A stretch of DNA of 35,852 nt from a virus: positions 1 to 35,852 of the IMG/VR virus record IMGVR_UViG_3300044966_000194; one strand, written 5' to 3'. A program made the translations under genes and the position numbers. Below the pieces are notes generated by a model. That model made no database searches. It was not told where the DNA came from and was given only the letters and a program-made list of their open reading frames with translations. Of this stretch, positions 31,907 to 35,852 are shown piece by piece (within the stretch, counting starts at the first letter, position 1; each line of letters begins with the position of its first letter).

Positions 31907-33256
31907 CTATGGGAACTTCCTAGAACCAACAGCAGCCATTGCTGCACCAGCAGCAACAGCAATAAGGGTTCTGCGAGTATCAACAGGCACATTAGAACCC
32001 ACAGGAACATAATCCCCTAGGTCCGAGGCAAAGATGTCAATACTAGTTTCAAACTGTGTACGAATATCCTCAGGGGCAGACTGAACAGCCTCAATCAATT
32101 CAGAAACCTGCTCAACAGTCAACTCATCAACCTGTAACGCCTCAAATACCTTCTCAGCATTGTCCACGCTAATAACAGACAAAACTTCTGGGCTTGTGGC
32201 TAAAGCCACAGCCTGCTCCTGACTAGGTTCTTCCTGACTTAGAATTTCATCAACAACCTGTTCAACTTGTTCAGGTGTTAACTCCTCTAAGGCTTCTTGT
32301 AATTCCTCAACAGTAGTTGCTTCAGCAATCAGAGCAATCACTTCTTCCTCCGCCAATGGCTCTAAATTTGGCTCCAAATCTGGCTCTAAGGTTGTGGTAG
32401 TATCTTCAGGTGCTTCAGTCGTTGTTATCTCTGGTTCAGTTGTTGTGGTTGTTTCTGGTAGAAGCGTCACCTCTGGCATGGGTTCCTCTATTGATGTGCT
32501 TGTGGTCCCTGTCTCGGTTGGTTCTGGCTCTACAGGAACGGAAGGCTCAACAGGTTCTGGCTCGGATATTTGAGGAGGTGAAATAGATGTTGATGTTTGT
32601 GGCGTTAGTTCTAGCGTGGTTGTTGTCGTTGCTAAAAAAGAACTAGTTGTTGTCGTAGTTAAAATAGATGTCGTACTGGTCGTTGTGCTGGTTGTTGATG
32701 TTGAGGTTTCTGGAACTGTCGTAGAAGTCGTGCTGGTGGCAAGGACAGTCGTTTCGGGGACAATAGTAGTAGTTGTCATCGTTGTTGAAGTCGTGGATGT
32801 TGTTGTAAATTCCCATAATGAAAGATTACTTATCGTTAAGTGACCAGCCTTACAGCATGAATCAATTGAATATTGTCTGAAAGTAAATATATCACCAGCA
32901 GTAACAGTAACCGTTTCTGTTCCCGAAGCCTGATTTTGCTGTGTCAATAAAGTATAAACATTATTTACACCATATTGTGGTGGGTCATAAACCCACCCAT
33001 CATGCGTCCAATACGACCAATCAAAAGAAACGCTAAGGACACCTTCAGGAATTGTGGTTTCAATTTTAACCCAATTAGCCCCACCACACCCACCACCATC
33101 AGGTCCAGTAAGAACAATACTGTTATCAACTACATTTACAAAACCTGTGGCACAGGATTGCGAAGCGGTCCAGTCGCCTAAGCCATCTGCTTTAGCAACC
33201 GATGACCATAATGCCAGTAACGCTACTGGAACAAAGATTATCCAGCGAGAACGCAT
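31907..33256 (-). CDS. Exported Thr-rich protein with C-terminal membrane anchor
   Basis: 449 residues. A signal peptide is predicted for residues 1-24 (hydrophobic, ending in AKADG). A Cys-containing domain (about 25-150, GDWTASQSCATGF ... YSIDSCCKAGHLTISNLSLWEF) may bind ligand or sugar. A long Thr/Ser/Pro/Glu stalk (about 152-300) follows, then an acidic helical region and a hydrophobic end with basic residues (RTLIAVAAGAAMAAVGSRK). This is the plan of a surface-displayed anchored protein, similar to secreted proteins of actinobacteria. In a phage it could change the host surface. No homologous domain is recognised. Confidence 0.6.
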   Translation of the reverse strand: MRSRWIIFVPVALLALWSSVAKADGLGDWTASQSCATGFVNVVDNSIVLTGPDGGGCGGANWVKIETTIPEGVLSVSFDWSYWTHDGWVYDPPQYGVNNVYTLLTQQNQASGTETVTVTAGDIFTFRQYSIDSCCKAGHLTISNLSLWEFTTTSTTSTTMTTTTIVPETTVLATSTTSTTVPETSTSTTSTTTSTTSILTTTTTSSFLATTTTTLELTPQTSTSISPPQISEPEPVEPSVPVEPEPTETGTTSTSIEEPMPEVTLLPETTTTTEPEITTTEAPEDTTTTLEPDLEPNLEPLAEEEVIALIAEATTVEELQEALEELTPEQVEQVVDEILSQEEPSQEQAVALATSPEVLSVISVDNAEKVFEALQVDELTVEQVSELIEAVQSAPEDIRTQFETSIDIFASDLGDYVPVGSNVPVDTRRTLIAVAAGAAMAAVGSRKFP

Positions 33257-33723
33257 ACTTCCTCAAACAAACTCATTGCTCTAGAAAAACTAGGTGCTAA
33301 CTGCATTTCCTGAATAATCTCGTTATAACCAGACTTGTCTTTAGTTTCATTATAAAAATATTTAAAATTAGTATCATGTATTTGAACTTCACAAAACCGA
33401 CCTATAAGACCAATTGGGTCATTAACCAAATAATCAAAAGTAAACATTTTAATGTTATTATCAAAACACTTTTGATAATACGCACAATACCATTCAAGAA
33501 CTTTTTCTGCTCTATTAGGGCGTACATCTTTTTCGTAAACAATCCAAGATGGAACACAATCCAATGGATTTCTAATTATCGTAAAAGAATCTTTATGTTT
33601 TGTTAACAGATGGGCGTTATGTCCAACCCAGTTAACACCAACCGATGAAGCATTTTTTCTGAATGTTTCTACTAGAAAAAAATTACCAGACCTAGGAAAA
33701 CTGCCAAAAGTTACAGTTGCCAC
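33238..33723 (-). CDS. Sulfotransferase-like protein, short
   Basis: 161 residues. GSFPRSGNFFL (7-17) is the 5'-phosphosulfate loop and IIRNPLDCVPSW (49-60) matches the 3'-phosphate site of PAPS-dependent sulfotransferases. It is shorter than usual (250-300 residues), so the acceptor site may be reduced. The DNA is AT-rich and carries an 11-bp AT hairpin (33456-33480), which might mean recent transfer. It could sulfate a virion or surface glycan. It overlaps its two neighbours by 19 and 13 bases. Confidence 0.6.
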   Translation of the reverse strand: MATVTFGSFPRSGNFFLVETFRKNASSVGVNWVGHNAHLLTKHKDSFTIIRNPLDCVPSWIVYEKDVRPNRAEKVLEWYCAYYQKCFDNNIKMFTFDYLVNDPIGLIGRFCEVQIHDTNFKYFYNETKDKSGYNEIIQEMQLAPSFSRAMSLFEEVCVLAG

Positions 33724-34058
33724 TGTTGGGTTTCTTCATCCCAAATCCATACACCATCTTCTGTTGGTCTAGCAATAGGTGGTTGCCAATCATTGTTTGA
33801 ATCCAAAGTCCAAGAAGGAAATGGTTGAGGATAAACAAACTCATTACGAACAGGGTCATACGAACCACCAACAAACGCAGGAGACTTCCTAAAGTTAGCG
33901 TTATAAGATGTTTGAATCCAATTAGCAGGTTTTATGGTATTGCAAAAAGCAATACCTTTTGCTTCGTTTTCAACACCATCAATTAGAAGTTCATTATTAT
34001 GAACAGCGATAACGCTAATTACAATATTGTTTTCGTTTAGTTCTGCAAAATGTGCCAT
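33711..34058 (-). CDS. Phage tail-region hypothetical protein
   Basis: 115 residues. Starts MAHFAELNENNIVISVIAV and ends in WDEETQQW, the pattern of a small protein common beside tail-fibre genes in marine phages, function unknown. The middle, NFRKSPAFVGGSYDPVRNEFVYPQPF, is also typical. It probably joins the fibre or baseplate region. Confidence 0.6.
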   Translation of the reverse strand: MAHFAELNENNIVISVIAVHNNELLIDGVENEAKGIAFCNTIKPANWIQTSYNANFRKSPAFVGGSYDPVRNEFVYPQPFPSWTLDSNNDWQPPIARPTEDGVWIWDEETQQWQL

Positions 34059-34993
34059 TAGAAAGTAATGCTTCCCGAACCAGTAAATGTATAAACACGA
34101 TAACCCGCACGACTAACCAAACTAACTGTTGGTGAACCTGTTGTTGAAACAGCAGCAGGAAAAGAATCAGGATAAGCAATAATCACGACACCTGTTCCAC
34201 CGTTACCACCATAAATTGGAATGTGTCCGTAGTTAATATAGTAACCGCCACCGCCGCCACCGCTACCAGTGTTTGTTGAACCTACACCAGCGTTTCCTCC
34301 ACCGCCGCCGCCGTTGCCGCCGCCACCGCCACCGCCGTAACCAACATATGCACCGCCACCGCCACCGCCTGCACGAAATGTTGCTGTTCCAGTAATGCTT
34401 GAAGATTTACCTGAACCGCCAGAGCCGCCGTTTTCACCAGAGTAGTCTCCACCAACAGCGTTAGCACCGCCACCGCCACCGCCTGCACGAGAACGACCAG
34501 CAATAATTCCTGCTCCATAACCACCAGCATAACCTTCTACTGGTGAATAACTTCCAGAGTTTCCAGAACCACCGTTGTTGCCACCACCAAAACCACCACC
34601 GCCTGAACCACCAGAAACGCCGTTGCCTCCACCACCACCGCCACCACCTGATGCTGAATACGAGCCGAATGAAGATGCGGTTCCAGAACCACCGTTACCA
34701 GAGCCTCCAGCACCACCACCATAACCGCCAACGGTTACTGTGTAAACAGTTCCAGCAGAAACAGCAAATGCAAGATTTTCACGATAACCACCAGCACCGC
34801 CACCGCCACCGCCAAATTGTGGACCACCACCGCCGCCGCCAGCAATTACAAGCAGTTCAAGAGATTCAACAGAGGAAGAACCACCAGACCAGTAAGACGC
34901 TACCTGATTAGTGTTACCACGGCGACCACGAGGTTGCAATGCTCCACCGCTAATGGCTTTACCACCTGAAGTGTTTCTAACAAAACTAGGCAT
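34058..34993 (-). CDS. Glycine-rich adhesin / tail tip protein
   Basis: 311 residues. Apart from short ends it is made of Gly runs with Ser, Asn and Tyr (GGGGGG, GGSGNGGSGTASSFGS), likely a polyglycine-II sandwich as in phage receptor-tip adhesins. The end YRVYTFTGSGSITF is the common closing strand of such proteins. It probably touches the host receptor. Triplet-rich DNA makes assembly errors possible here. Confidence 0.6.
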   Translation of the reverse strand: MPSFVRNTSGGKAISGGALQPRGRRGNTNQVASYWSGGSSSVESLELLVIAGGGGGGPQFGGGGGGAGGYRENLAFAVSAGTVYTVTVGGYGGGAGGSGNGGSGTASSFGSYSASGGGGGGGGNGVSGGSGGGGFGGGNNGGSGNSGSYSPVEGYAGGYGAGIIAGRSRAGGGGGGANAVGGDYSGENGGSGGSGKSSSITGTATFRAGGGGGGAYVGYGGGGGGGNGGGGGGNAGVGSTNTGSGGGGGGYYINYGHIPIYGGNGGTGVVIIAYPDSFPAAVSTTGSPTVSLVSRAGYRVYTFTGSGSITF

Positions 34994-35004
34994 CTAGGAT
35001 GACC

Positions 35005-35373
35005 TTAAACTGTTGTTATACGGTTAACATATCCGTGCATTACGATAACATTGGCTGTAGCAGCAAATGCACGAACAACAAGCGCAGTAGCATTACCCTT
35101 GATTAGACCGCCAGCGACAATCAAATATAGACCGTTCTCAGCCTTAACTGTGTATTCAATGTGGTCATCTGGTGAAGCAACACCACCCCATTCAATTGTA
35201 AGTTTAACATCCGAGGCTGAAGTGTTAACTGCATACAACCAGATTTCATCAATTATAGATGTGTTAGTTGGACCAGTGTGAATAGTAGTACCAGCAGTAG
35301 CGGTTTGTACGACTTTAATGCCTTTACCGTCTGTTGAACCACTAAGAAGTGTTTTGCTAAATGTTGTTGCCAT
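35005..35373 (-). CDS. Fibre-associated beta-rich protein
   Basis: 122 residues of mostly beta structure (TIHTGPTNTSIIDEIWLYAVNTSASDVKLTIEWG). Such proteins occur next to tail-fibre genes in several marine phages, without known function. It lies upstream of the adhesin in transcription order. Confidence 0.5.
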   Translation of the reverse strand: MATTFSKTLLSGSTDGKGIKVVQTATAGTTIHTGPTNTSIIDEIWLYAVNTSASDVKLTIEWGGVASPDDHIEYTVKAENGLYLIVAGGLIKGNATALVVRAFAATANVIVMHGYVNRITTV

Positions 35374-35394
35374 AATAGTATTCCTTTTGTTCCT

Positions 35395-35718
35395 TTACCA
35401 AATTAAACTGTATATTTGCTGTTCAACCGTATCATAACGGTCAAAAACCTGTAACTCCAACCACTCATCAGCGTCATCAATAGTAAAATTAAGAAAATCA
35501 AACTCCAACGGGTAAACCCGTACAAAGTAATCGTTTGCCAAATCTCCTAGAGTTGCGCCCGTAGCACCTTGCGCCACATAAAACTCATAAGCCAAAGTAC
35601 CACGATACTGCAAACCTTTTTCAGACCAGAAAGCGTACAACAAGTCACCCAATGTTTGACCTGATGATGGATATGACCCTGCTAGAGCCTCAAACATCGC
35701 ATCATTAGTTGTTGTCAT
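35395..35718 (-). CDS. Hypothetical late protein, fibre region
   Basis: 107 residues. Two similar segments (PSSGQTLGDLLYAFWSEKG and ATGATLGDLANDYFVRV) look like an internal repeat, both with xLGDL followed by an aromatic helix. This is unusual and may reflect binding of a repeated partner such as a fibre. No family is known to me. It overlaps the next gene by 14 bases. Confidence 0.5.
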   Translation of the reverse strand: MTTTNDAMFEALAGSYPSSGQTLGDLLYAFWSEKGLQYRGTLAYEFYVAQGATGATLGDLANDYFVRVYPLEFDFLNFTIDDADEWLELQVFDRYDTVEQQIYSLIW

Positions 35719-35852
35719 AATCTCTCATCTTCCTAGGTTCACCCTCACAGCATGAATCCTTAAAGCCACACTCAGGGCAACGCCATCTGGTCGCAACAGG
35801 AGGATACTCACACCCACAAGTCGGACATTCTATCGTTGAACCCACTATTGTG
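35705..35852 (-). CDS. Zinc-ribbon miniprotein, possibly cut by window end
   Basis: Open frame from the window edge to TAA at 35705; a GTG at 35845 could be the true start. ECPTCGC ... RCPECGFKD forms a clear zinc ribbon (two Cys pairs), then a charged tail. It is the first late gene visible and overlaps the next by 14 bases. A regulatory or nucleic-acid-binding role is possible. Confidence 0.5.
   Translation of the reverse strand, partial: TIVGSTIECPTCGCEYPPVATRWRCPECGFKDSCCEGEPRKMRDYDNN

Noticed and set aside
32380-32815. Low-complexity GTTGTTGTC-type tract, considered as a satellite repeat
   Set aside because: It encodes the Thr-rich stalk in frame without interruption.
34233-34860. Repetitive GCC/ACC-rich tract, considered as a repeat array or CRISPR
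   Set aside because: It is simply the DNA of the glycine-rich adhesin; no regular spacers.

Overview
The window looks like most or all of a tailed-phage genome with a short, podovirus-like tail. It has no rRNA, tRNA, integrase or CRISPR array that I can see. The host is probably an actinobacterium, which I infer from four things: a Thr/Ser-rich secreted protein of a kind common in actinobacteria, a MoxR-type ATPase beside a VWA-like partner as seen in many actinophages, an actinophage-style HTH protein (LGLHPSxVW), and strong GGAGG ribosome sites. No host gene is present to prove this.

Layout: two convergent blocks meet at about 11.94 kb. The rightward block (926-11949) holds the early genes. 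It starts after about 900 bases without a convincing gene but with repeats and short hairpins. It then encodes a MoxR-like AAA+ ATPase and VWA-like partner, small membrane and hypothetical proteins, a DUF3846-like protein, three zinc-knuckle miniproteins, an HTH protein, a Cas4/AddB-type Fe-S nuclease, a DnaB-like SF4 helicase, an archaeo-eukaryotic-type primase (PrimPol), an HslV/proteasome-like protease, a RusA resolvase, a second PD-(D/E)XK-like nuclease and a sigma-region-4-like protein. No DNA polymerase was recognised.

The leftward block (35852 to 11939) is the late region. In transcription order it runs: zinc ribbon (cut by the window end), fibre-type proteins, a glycine-rich adhesin, a sulfotransferase-like protein, an exported Thr-rich membrane-anchored protein, a lysis group (2-TM peptide, holin, M15 peptidase, lysozyme-like protein), large terminase, portal, scaffold, major capsid protein, decoration-type protein, six mostly very basic small proteins, tail adaptor and nozzle, and finally inner-virion proteins ending in a 1798-residue polypeptide.

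The most unusual signals are: (1) many short perfect hairpins in both intergenic and coding DNA, some with 11-13 bp stems; (2) the basic-protein cassette with a shared N-terminal motif that recurs beside the portal gene; (3) the exported Thr-rich protein next to the lysis genes; (4) the phage-borne MoxR/VWA-like pair and HslV-like protease; and (5) a helicase-PrimPol module without a visible polymerase. If the molecule is circular or circularly permuted, the 1-925 region would lie between the two divergent transcription units.
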